NCBI GenBank assembly: GCA_945906105.1
Contig: CAMDQO010000023.1
Span: forward strand, 1-45,502
Length of the DNA stretch: 45,502 bases
Reading direction: 5' to 3'
Source: Novosphingobium sp. Chol11
Lineage (GTDB): Bacteria; Pseudomonadota; Alphaproteobacteria; Sphingomonadales; Sphingomonadaceae
The translations under genes and the position numbers were made by a program. Below, piece after piece: positions 15,956 through 23,937 of the stretch. A model generated the notes under the pieces. The model was not told the origin of the DNA. It saw only the letters and a list, made by a program, of their open reading frames with translations, and did not search any database. How positions within the stretch are numbered: position 1 is the stretch's first letter; the number at the start of each line of letters is the position of its first letter.

Positions 15956-17095
15956 CTAACCACCTTTGCGAAACGGGGTTCTGTCACCAAGCAATAGCTG
16001 CTCGGTCACAACTCCGGCGCGCTCCCTCTCCAGAAAATCGGCCACTGCGGCGCGAAAGCCGGGATGAACGATGTGATGCGCCGACCAAGTTTGCATCGGT
16101 TCATAGCCCCGCGCCAGCTTGTGCGCCCCTTGTGCCCCGGCCTCGACACGCTTCAGGCCAAGTGAGATCGCTGCATCGATCGCCTGATAATAGCATAGTT
16201 CGAAATGCAGGAACGGCTTGTCGATCACGGCACCCCAGTAGCGCCCGTATAGCGCTTCGGCGCCGATGAAGTTGAGCGCACCGGCAACGATGTCTCCATC
16301 CATCAGTGCCAGCACCAGCAGGATATGCTCTCCCATCCGCTCGCCCAGCAGACTGAATGCTGCGCGCGTCAGATAGGGCCGGCCCCATTTGCGTGCTCCG
16401 GTATCCTGGTAAAAGTGCCAGAAGGCGTCCCAGTGCGCCTCACTGATCTCGTTCCCGATAAGCCGGACTATTTCCACGCCATCCTGCGCGGCTGCGCGTT
16501 CCTTGCGCAGGTTCTTGCGTTTCGCCGATGAAAGCGCAGCGAGGAAGTCGTCGAAGTTTGCATAGCCCCGGTTTTCCCAGTGGAACTGAATGTCGCTGCG
16601 AATCAGCCATCCCGCCACTTCGAACATCGGCAACTGGTCCGGCGTGATGAAAGTTGCGTGGGCGGATGAGAAGCCGTTTTGCGCACAAAGCTGTTCTGCC
16701 GCGCTCAGCAGTGCCGGTGCCAGCGTGGCATCGCGTGTCAGGATGCGCGGGCCAGTGGCGGGGGTGAAGGGTACGGCGATCTGCAGCTTGGGATAATAGT
16801 TGCCCCCGGAACGGTGCCAGGCGTCCGCCCAGGCGTGATCGAACACATATTCGCCCTGGCTATGCTGCTTGATATAGGTGGGCAGAGCAGCGGCTAGCTT
16901 GCCATCAGCGCCTTCGATAACGATGGGTGCGCTCTGCCAGCCACTAGCTCCGCCAAGGCTGCCGGAATCCTCCAGTGATGACAGAAATGCATGGGAAACG
17001 AAGGGATTGCCCGAGTTGTCCAGCGCATCCCATTGCTCGGCGGGTAGTGCTCCGACCGATGATGCCAGACGGGCAATTATTGCCGAACCGCTCAC
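15956..17095 (-). CDS. COG3146 (DUF482) GNAT-type acyltransferase-like protein
   Basis: This 379-residue protein matches the family annotated as peptidoglycan/peptidogalycan recognition or GNAT N-acetyltransferase (COG3146). It is FemAB-like in layout. Typical stretches are NPFVSHAFLSSLEDSG near the N-terminus, SSAKRKNLRKERAAAQ in the middle, and WGRPYLTRAAFSLL followed by EALYGRYWGA. The C-terminal part carries EAGAQGAHKLARGYEP. The biochemical reaction is not established. The GTG start at 17095 overlaps the stop of the GDPD gene (GTGA), showing translational coupling. It is the last gene of a five-gene operon. Confidence 0.85.
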   Translation of the reverse strand: MSGSAIIARLASSVGALPAEQWDALDNSGNPFVSHAFLSSLEDSGSLGGASGWQSAPIVIEGADGKLAAALPTYIKQHSQGEYVFDHAWADAWHRSGGNYYPKLQIAVPFTPATGPRILTRDATLAPALLSAAEQLCAQNGFSSAHATFITPDQLPMFEVAGWLIRSDIQFHWENRGYANFDDFLAALSSAKRKNLRKERAAAQDGVEIVRLIGNEISEAHWDAFWHFYQDTGARKWGRPYLTRAAFSLLGERMGEHILLVLALMDGDIVAGALNFIGAEALYGRYWGAVIDKPFLHFELCYYQAIDAAISLGLKRVEAGAQGAHKLARGYEPMQTWSAHHIVHPGFRAAVADFLERERAGVVTEQLLLGDRTPFRKGG

Positions 17096-17865
17096 GCCAC
17101 GCCCGCACCCTCGGCAATCGGGGCATCGGCGTGATCAGCGGCACGTTCGCGGTGTTCGGCGCTGCGCACGGTCCATGTGGCGACGGGAATTCCACGTTTG
17201 CGCTGTGAAGCCGCGAAGCGGCTGGGCAGATCGCGAATATCATAGGCCAGGAAATCCGGCTTCGCGATCCACAGCCAGAAATGCCGCCGGATGCGCCCGA
17301 TCAGCGCCTTGTCATTCTCTTCAGTCACAACCAGCCCGCGCACTGTCAGCGGAGCATGGTGGGCAAACCAGCGGGCAACGCGCGGATCAAAGCTCATCAC
17401 GCCATGCGGACCGCGATAACCTTCCAGCACACGCCGCACGGCAAGGCACAAGGCTGAAACGGGGCGATCGCCGCGCGATTTCACCTCGATCAAAATGGGG
17501 ACGCGCCCACCGACCTGATCGAGCACTTTGCGCAAGGCCGGTATCGCATCACCGCTGCCGTTCAGAATGATCTGCCCGAGCTGATCAGCACTGCGGTTCG
17601 ATAGCTTCCCAGTTTCTGCTGTTAGCCGATCAAGCTCGTAATCGTGAAAGACTACCGCCTGATCATCACTCGATTTCTGAACATCACACTCGATGCCCAT
17701 GCCGCGCTCGATGGCAGCGGCAAAAGCGGTCGGTGAATTCTCTGGCGTGCCAGCCCCATGCAGTCCGCGATGGGCAAAGCTGGCACCCTTCAGCCATTCA
17801 ACCCGCGATGCGGCAGGGCGCGGCGAGAGCCAGCGATCAAGCGGACTTAACAGCGACAATGGCAT
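17092..17865 (-). CDS. Glycerophosphodiester phosphodiesterase family protein
   Basis: This 257-residue GDPD TIM-barrel enzyme hydrolyses glycerophosphodiesters to glycerol-3-phosphate and an alcohol. The catalytic HRG is in [10 protein letters not shown] (about residue 30) and is followed by [26 protein letters not shown] supplies the metal-binding Glu/Asp and the second His. ILIEVKSRG is the third conserved block. No signal peptide is evident, so it is likely cytoplasmic. The ATG at 17865 lies inside the end of the ridA-like gene (29-base overlap). A longer reading to 17934 would overlap it more and adds no homologous sequence. Confidence 0.9.
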   Translation of the reverse strand: MPLSLLSPLDRWLSPRPAASRVEWLKGASFAHRGLHGAGTPENSPTAFAAAIERGMGIECDVQKSSDDQAVVFHDYELDRLTAETGKLSNRSADQLGQIILNGSGDAIPALRKVLDQVGGRVPILIEVKSRGDRPVSALCLAVRRVLEGYRGPHGVMSFDPRVARWFAHHAPLTVRGLVVTEENDKALIGRIRRHFWLWIAKPDFLAYDIRDLPSRFAASQRKRGIPVATWTVRSAEHRERAADHADAPIAEGAGVA

Positions 17866-18307
17866 CCACCTCCACGGCTGCACCCAGCGGCAAAACGGGC
17901 ACTCCCACGGCGCTGCGCGCGTGTTTGCCAGCATCGCCGAACACCGCGGCCATCAACTCTGAAGCGCCGTTGGCCACCTTGGGCTGATCAGTGAAAGTTG
18001 CAGTCGAACTGATGAACGCGCCTAGTTTTACCACGCGCTCCACCCGGTCAAGCGAACCCAGCGCGGCTTTCAGCTGTGCCAGGATCATCAACCCGCAGGC
18101 CTGCGCCGCTGCCGTGCCTTGTTCAAGGCTGACATCCTCGCCCAGTCGGCCTGTTACCAGCTTGCCGTCCACGAAAGGCAATTGCCCTGAGACATGGGCA
18201 AGCCCTCCGGCGATGACGACGGGGACATAGGCCGCAACTGGGGCGGCAGCTTGCGGCAAGGTAAGGCCAAGCGCGACAAGGCGGCTTTCGATTTCGGAAT
18301 CATACAT
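17837..18307 (-). CDS. RidA family protein (YjgF/UK114)
   Basis: This 156-residue protein belongs to the RidA superfamily. Members hydrolyse reactive enamines or imines formed by PLP enzymes. Typical features are [14 protein letters not shown] (residues 35-50), [23 protein letters not shown], and the arginine in [24 protein letters not shown] that usually contacts the substrate carboxylate. It is somewhat longer than the archetype, of the subgroup often found beside GDPD genes. The ATG at 18307 overlaps the end of the HAD gene by 8 bases. Readings that extend to 18523 run entirely over that gene and are rejected. Confidence 0.9.
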   Translation of the reverse strand: MYDSEIESRLVALGLTLPQAAAPVAAYVPVVIAGGLAHVSGQLPFVDGKLVTGRLGEDVSLEQGTAAAQACGLMILAQLKAALGSLDRVERVVKLGAFISSTATFTDQPKVANGASELMAAVFGDAGKHARSAVGVPVLPLGAAVEVDAIVAVKSA

Positions 18308-18932
18308 GGGCTTCACCGTAGAGCCTCTCGAGCAGCCAGGGCAAGGCCTGCTGCCAATCATCGATCCGCGCATGGGCATCGCCCGCCTGATGTGCGCAAT
18401 TGATATGCGGGGCGAGCAGCGGTTCGCCGCAAAGGTGCAGGCGGTGAACGTGGGGAGAGAGTTCTGCCACGGAGCCATGATGCTGCGCCAGATCGTCGAT
18501 AAAGACCGCGCGGCTGGGGCCATATTCGGCCACGATCTTTTGCAGCGCCGGGCCTTTGGGCCCCTGATTGGTAAAGACCTTCAGATCAAAGCCATGACCT
18601 GCCAACTGGCTGGTCCGGGCTTCGTTGAAATGATCGCCGAGGTTGGTGAGAACCACGACATCGGCCTGTTCGCCCAGTTGCTGCATCGCAGCCAGAGCGC
18701 CATTTATCGGTGATTGCCGGTGCATCTCGCTGACAAAAAACAGATCAAGCAGCCGCCAGATTTCCTTGCCCTGCACCAGTTCACCCGTCGCAGTATAACG
18801 CAGAGCATGGGCAAAATCATTGCCGTTCATGGTGAAAGTAACACCTTGCGACTCGCCTAGCCAATCACGAAACGGGGCGATCATGTGCAGCAGCACCTCG
18901 TCGCAATCGGTGATCACCAGTGGGCGGCTCAT
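18300..18932 (-). CDS. HAD superfamily hydrolase
   Basis: This 210-residue phosphatase-like protein shows all four HAD motifs. These are DCDEV near residue 8 (nucleophile and acid/base Asp), VVVLTNLGD (Thr), the lysine in GPKGPALQKI, and FIDDLAQHHG (Mg-binding Asp pair). The cap region is small. The substrate is unknown. The ATG at 18932 overlaps the stop of the DUF3572 gene (ATGA), and its own end overlaps the ridA-like gene. It is thus the second of five genes in a tight operon, and coupled translation is likely. Confidence 0.87.
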   Translation of the reverse strand: MSRPLVITDCDEVLLHMIAPFRDWLGESQGVTFTMNGNDFAHALRYTATGELVQGKEIWRLLDLFFVSEMHRQSPINGALAAMQQLGEQADVVVLTNLGDHFNEARTSQLAGHGFDLKVFTNQGPKGPALQKIVAEYGPSRAVFIDDLAQHHGSVAELSPHVHRLHLCGEPLLAPHINCAHQAGDAHARIDDWQQALPWLLERLYGEAHV

Positions 18933-19279
18933 ACGCTGAGCCTTTCGCGGGCTGAAATCAGCTCTTCGGGTTTGACGTCCAACGCTTCAGCGGCTGCGAT
19001 CAGATCCGGTTCGTGGGAACTGAGAAAATCGAGTACCGCACCCAACATGGATCCGTCACTGAGGCCAGCTCGCAGTTCATCAGGGCTAAGTCCGGTCAAG
19101 GCCAGCAGGCGTTCTGCCCGGCTCACACTCTCCAGCACCCAGCCGAGCGCACCAAGCGCCAGCGCCTGCGGGTCTGTATTGGATGGGGATGAAGGATCAC
19201 GAAGAATTGTCAGTACCTTTCCGAGGGCATAGAGGTTCAGAGTGCTAAGACTGCAAAGGACTGCATAAGCTAGTGGCAA
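18929..19279 (-). CDS. DUF3572 protein
   Basis: The core (TDPQALALGALGWVLESVSR through ALDVKPEELISARERL) is a clear DUF3572 domain. It is an alphaproteobacterial helical family of about 90 residues and unknown function, often found beside divK. The start is uncertain. The longest reading (116 residues) begins at a TTG inside the divK start region, and no in-frame ATG or GTG lies between it and the domain. The true start may be a rare codon nearer 19200. The gene diverges from divK with essentially no gap and opens the five-gene operon leading to the COG3146 gene. Confidence 0.72.
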   Translation of the reverse strand: MPLAYAVLCSLSTLNLYALGKVLTILRDPSSPSNTDPQALALGALGWVLESVSRAERLLALTGLSPDELRAGLSDGSMLGAVLDFLSSHEPDLIAAAEALDVKPEELISARERLSV

Positions 19280-19650
19280 AGAGAATCCTCGTTGTCGAGG
19301 ACAACGATCTCAACCGCAAATTGTTCTGCGATGTCCTGAGAAGTCAGGGTTACGCGGTGGAGGGCGTAGCTGACGGGCATGAGGCGTTGCCCCGTGCGCG
19401 CGAATTTGTCCCCAATCTGATCATCATGGACATTCAGCTGGCCGAGATTTCGGGCGTTGAACTGATCGAGCAGGCCAAGGCGGATTCCACCCTGCGTCAC
19501 ATTCCGGTGCTGGCCGTCACCGCCTATGCCGGCAAGGGCGATGAGGAACGAATTCGCGATGCCGGGGCCGAGGGTTATCTGGCCAAGCCAGTGTCGATCG
19601 GGCCATTCATGGCAGCGGTGAAAGCGCTCGTTGAAAAGGCAATTGCTTGA
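19273..19650 (+). CDS. divK: Single-domain response regulator DivK
   Basis: This 125-residue stand-alone receiver domain starts MAKRILVVEDNDLNRKLF. Asp53 in LIIMDIQLAEISG is the phosphoacceptor, at the same number as in Caulobacter DivK. The switch residues Thr (AVTAYAGKGDEER) and Lys (YLAKPVSIG) are present. In Caulobacter, DivK~P steers the DivL-CckA pathway and so lowers CtrA activity. The start is GTG 19273 with AAAGGA about 13 bases upstream. Its 5' end overlaps the longest reading of the divergent DUF3572 gene by 7 bases. ctrA itself is 7 kb away. Confidence 0.93.
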   Translation: MAKRILVVEDNDLNRKLFCDVLRSQGYAVEGVADGHEALPRAREFVPNLIIMDIQLAEISGVELIEQAKADSTLRHIPVLAVTAYAGKGDEERIRDAGAEGYLAKPVSIGPFMAAVKALVEKAIA

Positions 19651-19737
19651 CTCGGCGCTTGACTTGGGCCGTCGACGCCGCTTTTGCGCCGCAATTCCCG
19701 GCCAATGGGCCGCCAATCGACTTCAGGAGCAACTGAG

Positions 19738-19977
19738 ATGGACCGCGCTGCCACTGACGAACAAATCCGCGCCCAGATCGCGCCGTTCAACAAGAAGGGT
19801 GTTGAAGTCAGCGATGCGACCAGCTTCGTTGATGACCTTGAATTTGATAGCCTGACGGTGATGGATTTCGTCGCTGCCATCGAGGATGAATTCGACATCA
19901 TCATCTCGATGAATCAGCAGGCGGAAATCGAGACTTACGGCCAACTGGTTGATGCCGTTGTCAAATTGCAGGGTTGA
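19738..19977 (+). CDS. Acyl carrier protein of the sphingolipid pathway
   Basis: This 79-residue acyl carrier protein has the phosphopantetheine attachment serine Ser38 in LEFDSLTVMD, followed by the acidic recognition helix AAIEDEFDI. It ends 35 bases before the serine palmitoyltransferase gene. In alphaproteobacteria such a dedicated ACP supplies the fatty acyl group to that enzyme. The ATG at 19738 has CAGGAG 8 bases upstream. A longer reading begins at 19684 but contains no ACP sequence. It differs from a housekeeping AcpP, which would sit with fab genes. Confidence 0.9.
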   Translation: MDRAATDEQIRAQIAPFNKKGVEVSDATSFVDDLEFDSLTVMDFVAAIEDEFDIIISMNQQAEIETYGQLVDAVVKLQG

Positions 19978-20012
19978 TGCCCGGTTGCCGCAGGCAGAGG
20001 AATTGAAGACCC

Positions 20013-21212
20013 ATGACTGACCTCTTTTCCAAATTCGATCCGCTGATTGCCCAGCGTGAAGCCTTGCTGTCGACCGGGATAACCGATCCCTTCAGCCTGG
20101 TGATGGAGCGGGTGCTCTCGCCCACGGTCGCCATGTGCAACGGGCGTGAGACGATCCTGCTTGGCACTTACAACTACATGGGCATGACTTTTGACCCTGA
20201 TGTGATCGCTGCGGGCAAGCAGGCGCTCGATGATTTTGGCGCTGGCACTACTGGCAGCCGGGTTCTGAACGGCACCTATGCCGGGCACCGCGCGGTGGAA
20301 GAGGCGCTTAAGGAATTTTACGCCATGGATCATGCCATGGTGTTCTCCACCGGCTATCAGGCCAACCTCGGCATCATCTCGACCATCGCTGGCAAGGGCG
20401 ATTACATCGTGCTCGATATCGATAGCCATGCCTCGATCTGGGATGGCTGCAAGTTGGGCGATGCCGAAGTCGTACCGTTCAAGCACAATGACATCGAGGC
20501 GATGGAAAAACGCCTCAAGCGCATTCCCGAGGGCGCTGGCAAGCTGGTTATCCTTGAAGGCGTCTATTCGATGCTCGGCGATATTGCGCCGCTGAAAGAG
20601 ATGGTTCGTGTCGCCAAAGAGAACGGCGCGATGGTTTTGGTGGATGAGGCGCATTCGATGGGCTTCATCGGCGCCAATGGTCGCGGCGTGGCCGAGGATC
20701 AGGGCTGCCTTGACGATGTCGATTTCGTCATCGGCACTTTCTCCAAGTCGGTTGGCACGGTCGGCGGGTTCTGCGTGTCCAACCACCCCAAGTTCGAAAT
20801 CATGCGGCTGGTCTGCCGTCCCTATGTGTTCACCGCCAGCCTGCCGCCGAGCGTCGTCGCCACTGCCGCCACCTCAATCCGAAAGCTGATGCATTCAGGC
20901 AACAAGCGCGCGCACCTCTGGGAGAATTCCAAGATCCTCCACAAGGGCTTGCGTGACCTCGGTTTCCAGCTTGGCACCGAAACCCCGCAAAGCGCGATCA
21001 TCGCGGTGATCATGCCCGATCTTGAGCGCGGCGCGGGCATGTGGGAGGCACTGCTCAACGAGGGGCTTTACGTCAACCTCGCCCGCCCGCCAGCAACGCC
21101 CGCTAATATGACCCTGCTGCGCTGCTCGCTTTGCGCCGAACACACGGTTGAACAGGTGCAGACAATCCTCGGCATGTTTGAGCGCGCGGGCAAGGCGGTC
21201 GGGATTATCTGA
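20013..21212 (+). CDS. spt: Serine palmitoyltransferase
   Basis: This 399-residue PLP enzyme of the alpha-oxoamine synthase family condenses serine with a palmitoyl thioester to 3-ketodihydrosphingosine. It is the first step of sphingolipid synthesis, and sphingomonads use the lipids in place of LPS. The N-terminus MTDLFSKFDPL and the block GTYNYMGMTFDPDV are typical of the sphingomonad enzyme. DEAHSMGFIG holds the PLP-contacting Asp/His, and Lys245 in GTFSKSVGTVGGF is the Schiff-base lysine. The neighbouring ACP gene upstream distinguishes it from KBL or BioF. The length agrees with the family. An SGNH hydrolase gene starts 4 bases after its stop. Confidence 0.95.
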   Translation: MTDLFSKFDPLIAQREALLSTGITDPFSLVMERVLSPTVAMCNGRETILLGTYNYMGMTFDPDVIAAGKQALDDFGAGTTGSRVLNGTYAGHRAVEEALKEFYAMDHAMVFSTGYQANLGIISTIAGKGDYIVLDIDSHASIWDGCKLGDAEVVPFKHNDIEAMEKRLKRIPEGAGKLVILEGVYSMLGDIAPLKEMVRVAKENGAMVLVDEAHSMGFIGANGRGVAEDQGCLDDVDFVIGTFSKSVGTVGGFCVSNHPKFEIMRLVCRPYVFTASLPPSVVATAATSIRKLMHSGNKRAHLWENSKILHKGLRDLGFQLGTETPQSAIIAVIMPDLERGAGMWEALLNEGLYVNLARPPATPANMTLLRCSLCAEHTVEQVQTILGMFERAGKAVGII

Positions 21213-21216
21213 GCCA

Positions 21217-22065
21217 ATGTCTGGCGGGCTCAGCAAAAGTTTTCGCCAGGCTCTGTTGCTGGCTTTTCCGCTGGCAGTGATCATCTTCGGCCTGTTCCGC
21301 ATGGTCGTCGATAGTCAGATCCCGCCCAATCCCGGCATGGTTGAGGAGCAATGCTCCACTCCGGTCGAGAGTTTCTGGTCGCGGCCGCGTGAAATGCTGC
21401 TGATATTTGCCGGTGAAGGTTATGAAAAGCGTGATTGGGGGCGGATATGCTTCTATGCAGCTGAAACCCGGAAATTTCTGGCCAATGGCGGCAAGGCAGA
21501 GACTGTTTTTCTGGGTGATTCACTCACCTATAACTGGGCACAGTCTGATCCAAAGCTGTTCACCGGCGGCTTAGTAAATCGCGGGGTTCCGGGGCAAACC
21601 AGCCAACATCTGCTGCTGCGTTTCTCGCGCGATGTTCTGGCCCTGCGGCCAAAAGCGGTACACATCCTTTCTGGGACAAATGACCTTTCGGGAAAGACTG
21701 GCCCCACTTCGCCGAGGGATTTTCAGGACAATATCCGCGCTATGGTGATGCTCGCCAAGGCCAATGGGATCATCGTGATTCTGGGCGCAATCCCGCCGGC
21801 GGATCATTCAGTCGTGAACAAGGATCTCAATTCCATCAATCTGGTTCGCCAGCTCAATCACTGGCTTGCGGATTATGCGCGCGAACAGCAGCTGATTTAT
21901 GTCGATTACTATAGCCCGTTAGCCGATGCGAACGGAGCGCCAAGGTCCGAGTTCACCGATGCTGACGGTGTCCACCTTAAAGACAGGGCATATGCCGTGA
22001 TGACTCCGTTGATGCAGGATGCACTGGCAAAAGCGCTCAGCGAAGCCAAAACAAAGGCTGAGTGA
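21217..22065 (+). CDS. SGNH/GDSL-type hydrolase with N-terminal anchor
   Basis: This 282-residue protein has one N-terminal hydrophobic helix (residues 11-27, ALLLAFPLAVIIFGLF) that anchors or exports it. The SGNH hydrolase motifs follow. GDSLTYNW is block I with the nucleophile Ser, NRGVPGQT is block II (Gly), SGTNDLSG is block III (Asn), and the C-terminal DADGVHLKD carries the catalytic Asp-x-x-His. It should be an esterase or acyl hydrolase in the periplasm. The ATG at 21217 is 4 bases after the spt stop, so it is translated with it. A role in lipid or cell-envelope remodelling is inferred only from that position. Confidence 0.85.
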   Translation: MSGGLSKSFRQALLLAFPLAVIIFGLFRMVVDSQIPPNPGMVEEQCSTPVESFWSRPREMLLIFAGEGYEKRDWGRICFYAAETRKFLANGGKAETVFLGDSLTYNWAQSDPKLFTGGLVNRGVPGQTSQHLLLRFSRDVLALRPKAVHILSGTNDLSGKTGPTSPRDFQDNIRAMVMLAKANGIIVILGAIPPADHSVVNKDLNSINLVRQLNHWLADYAREQQLIYVDYYSPLADANGAPRSEFTDADGVHLKDRAYAVMTPLMQDALAKALSEAKTKAE

Positions 22066-22098
22066 TCGCCTTGGGTGGGGTGGTCGCCATGATGACGA

Positions 22099-22737
22099 TC
22101 AGGCCTTAGCCGCTACCGATACCGTCTCGCACTTGGCATCGGTTTTATGATCATCGCCGCCGATCAAGGTCACGGCCAGGAAACCGGCAATGATAAGGGC
22201 CACGAAACCCGCCGTGGCCAGACCCAGATACTTGTCAATGAAGGCTTTGATCGATGCGCCGAACAGGCGGAACAGCACGCCGACAATCATGAAACTGATC
22301 GAGCGGCTGATCAGGCTGCCGAGGAGGAAAGTGCCCAGACCCATGCCGATGAAACCGGCGGTGATCGTCAGCAGCTTGAACGGGATCGGCGTCGCGCCCT
22401 TGGCAACGAAAATCCAGAAGCCGTATTCGCGCAAATAACAGGCAGCCTTGGGGAAACTCTCGGTCAGGCCGAGCATGTGAAGGATCTGCGCGCCCAAAGT
22501 GTCGTACAGCGCATAGCCAATCGCATAGCCGAGCATACCGCCCGCCACCGATGCCAGGGTGGCAATCGCGGCAAAGCGCACCGCCTTCTTCGGTTCGGCG
22601 AGGCACATCAGACCCAGAACCGGATGCGGCGGAATCGGGAAGAAACTGGCCTCGACAAAGGCAAACAGCGCCAGCCACCATTCGGCATGGGGGTGCGATG
22701 CTTTGGCCATGGTCCATTGGTACAAGCGGCGCAGCAT
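22099..22737 (-). CDS. YqaA/DedA-like (VTT domain) membrane protein
   Basis: This 212-residue integral membrane protein has about five hydrophobic segments. The YqaA-type VTT signature is visible in FFPIPPHPVLGLMCLAEP, GGMLGYAIGYALYD and the amphipathic ATPIPFKLLTITAGFIGM. VTT/DedA proteins are now linked to lipid (for example undecaprenyl-phosphate) scrambling or flippase activity. This subfamily's substrate is unknown. The ATG at 22737 follows TTGGGGAATACCG. The TTG at 22752 would add only 5 residues. It is convergent with the SGNH hydrolase gene. Its promoter shares the 22738-22946 region with the terminase remnant. Confidence 0.85.
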   Translation of the reverse strand: MLRRLYQWTMAKASHPHAEWWLALFAFVEASFFPIPPHPVLGLMCLAEPKKAVRFAAIATLASVAGGMLGYAIGYALYDTLGAQILHMLGLTESFPKAACYLREYGFWIFVAKGATPIPFKLLTITAGFIGMGLGTFLLGSLISRSISFMIVGVLFRLFGASIKAFIDKYLGLATAGFVALIIAGFLAVTLIGGDDHKTDAKCETVSVAAKA

Positions 22738-22845
22738 CGGTATATTCCCCAAGAGTCCAGAGCAAGTTTAGGTTCGCGGCCTCAATAGGGGGAGCCTGTC
22801 TATCGGGCAAGCATGCAACAAATTAACCTATACGGTTCTTTTATC

Positions 22846-22882
22846 TTGACTTCGTCACGCTGTTTGGGTACATATAAGGAAC
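22846..22882 (+). promoter_or_regulatory. Sigma70-type promoter overlapped by an SOS-like LexA box
   Basis: TTGACT (22846-22851), a 17-base spacer, and TACATA (22869-22874) form a good housekeeping promoter reading toward the terminase-small gene. GTAC-ATATAAG-GAAC (22868-22882) matches the alphaproteobacterial LexA site GAAC-N7-GAAC with a single mismatch and covers the -10 element. Both are read directly. SOS control is inferred. Confidence 0.6.
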
Positions 22883-22946
22883 ATCGCGACAGACCGATTC
22901 GAAACGGCCTCTCTTTCTGGCCGCGGATTGCTCCATCGCCCCCAAC

Positions 22947-23441
22947 ATGGATTTCCCAAGCATGACCAAGCCCAAGGACGGCACCAAGCTGCCGGGCCGC
23001 CGCTTTGGCGCGCCCAAGAACTGGCGCAAGACATTCCTCGATACGCTTGCCGAAACCTCCAATGTCACCGAGGCTGCTCTCAAGGCTGAGATCAGCCTCA
23101 GCTGGGTTTACAAGACCCGGCGTGAAGATGCCGAATTCATGCGTCAGTGGCTGGCTTCTTTGTGCGAAGGTTACGACAACCTTGAAATGGAAGTTCTCCA
23201 TCGCTTGCGCAGTGGTGCTGCGGATGAAGGTGGCCGCAAGTATGACAATACCGGTGCGATTCGCCTGCTGATTGCCCACCGTGCTGATGTCGCCCGTGCC
23301 CGTGCCCTGCGAGACACGACTGACGAACGCGATGTGCTCGATTCGATTGACCGGATGATTGACGATATGCGCAATCGCGGTGCCGCAAACGCAGCACTGC
23401 TGCTGGAAGCGCCGCTGGGTGATGCCGATGAAAAGCGCTGA
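22947..23441 (+). CDS. Terminase small subunit-like protein (GTA gene 1 remnant)
   Basis: This 164-residue protein has the layout of small terminases that open alphaproteobacterial GTA clusters. A basic N-terminus (KLPGRRFGAPKNWRKTFL) precedes a helix-turn-helix-like segment (SNVTEAALKAEISLSWVYKTRRED) and a long helical oligomerisation part ending SIDRMIDDMRNR. It should bind DNA and feed the large terminase. The start is either 22947 or 22962, and neither has a strong Shine-Dalgarno. The reading frame appears intact. Its end overlaps the start of the terL remnant by about 20 bases, as in functional clusters. Whether the protein is still made or useful is unknown. Confidence 0.7.
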   Translation: MDFPSMTKPKDGTKLPGRRFGAPKNWRKTFLDTLAETSNVTEAALKAEISLSWVYKTRREDAEFMRQWLASLCEGYDNLEMEVLHRLRSGAADEGGRKYDNTGAIRLLIAHRADVARARALRDTTDERDVLDSIDRMIDDMRNRGAANAALLLEAPLGDADEKR

Positions 23442-23937
23442 ACGCGCGGCCTATCTGCTGAGCCTTGATCCGCAGGAGCGCCGCAGCAAGCTGGAAATGA
23501 TGAGCGAACAGCAACGAAAATCGCTCAGAACGCATTGGAAATTATGGGCTCATCCCGGCCAGCACCCGCCCGTGGGAGACTGGCAGCAATGGTTGATCAT
23601 GGCTGGGCGCGGCTTTGGCAAGACACGAGCCGGGGCCGAATGGGTCCGCTCAATTGCCGAATATGATCCGACCGCGCGCATCGCGCTGGTCGGCGCAACG
23701 CTTGGCGAGGTGCGCTCCGTGATGGTTGAGGGGGATAGCGGCCTGCTCGCCATTGCCCCGCGCAACCATAGGCCAAAATTCGAGCCCTCACGGCACCTGT
23801 TGACCTGGCCATCAGGCGCGCAAGCCACGCTGTTTTCTGCCGGTGAGCCAGAGAGCCTGCGCGGTCCGCAGCACAGCCACGCCTGCCGGTCAGGCCCAGA
23901 AGGAGGTTTTCGTCAACGAAGCTCTCTCACTTGCTGA
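23422..23937 (+). pseudogene. GTA/phage large terminase, N-terminal fragment fused out of frame
   Basis: The first ~154 residues match the N-terminus of a GTA-type large terminase (terminase_6). The segment ends in the expected WLIMAGRGFGKTRAGAEW Walker A region, then IALVGATLGEVRSVMVEG and GEPESLRGPQHSHA. After about position 23885 homology stops, and the frame runs into 17 unrelated residues before a stop at 23937. The Walker B, coupling and nuclease parts are absent, so it cannot package DNA. The lost sequence should be the rest of terL and the following capsid and tail genes. Starts are at 23422 or 23428, overlapping the preceding gene. Confidence 0.85.

Noticed and set aside
18308..18523. 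N-terminal extension of the RidA protein
   Set aside because: It lies inside the HAD gene in another frame and has no RidA homology.
23843..23884. Native N-terminus for the DUF2793 protein
   Set aside because: This stretch is large-terminase DNA read in another frame and is not part of DUF2793.
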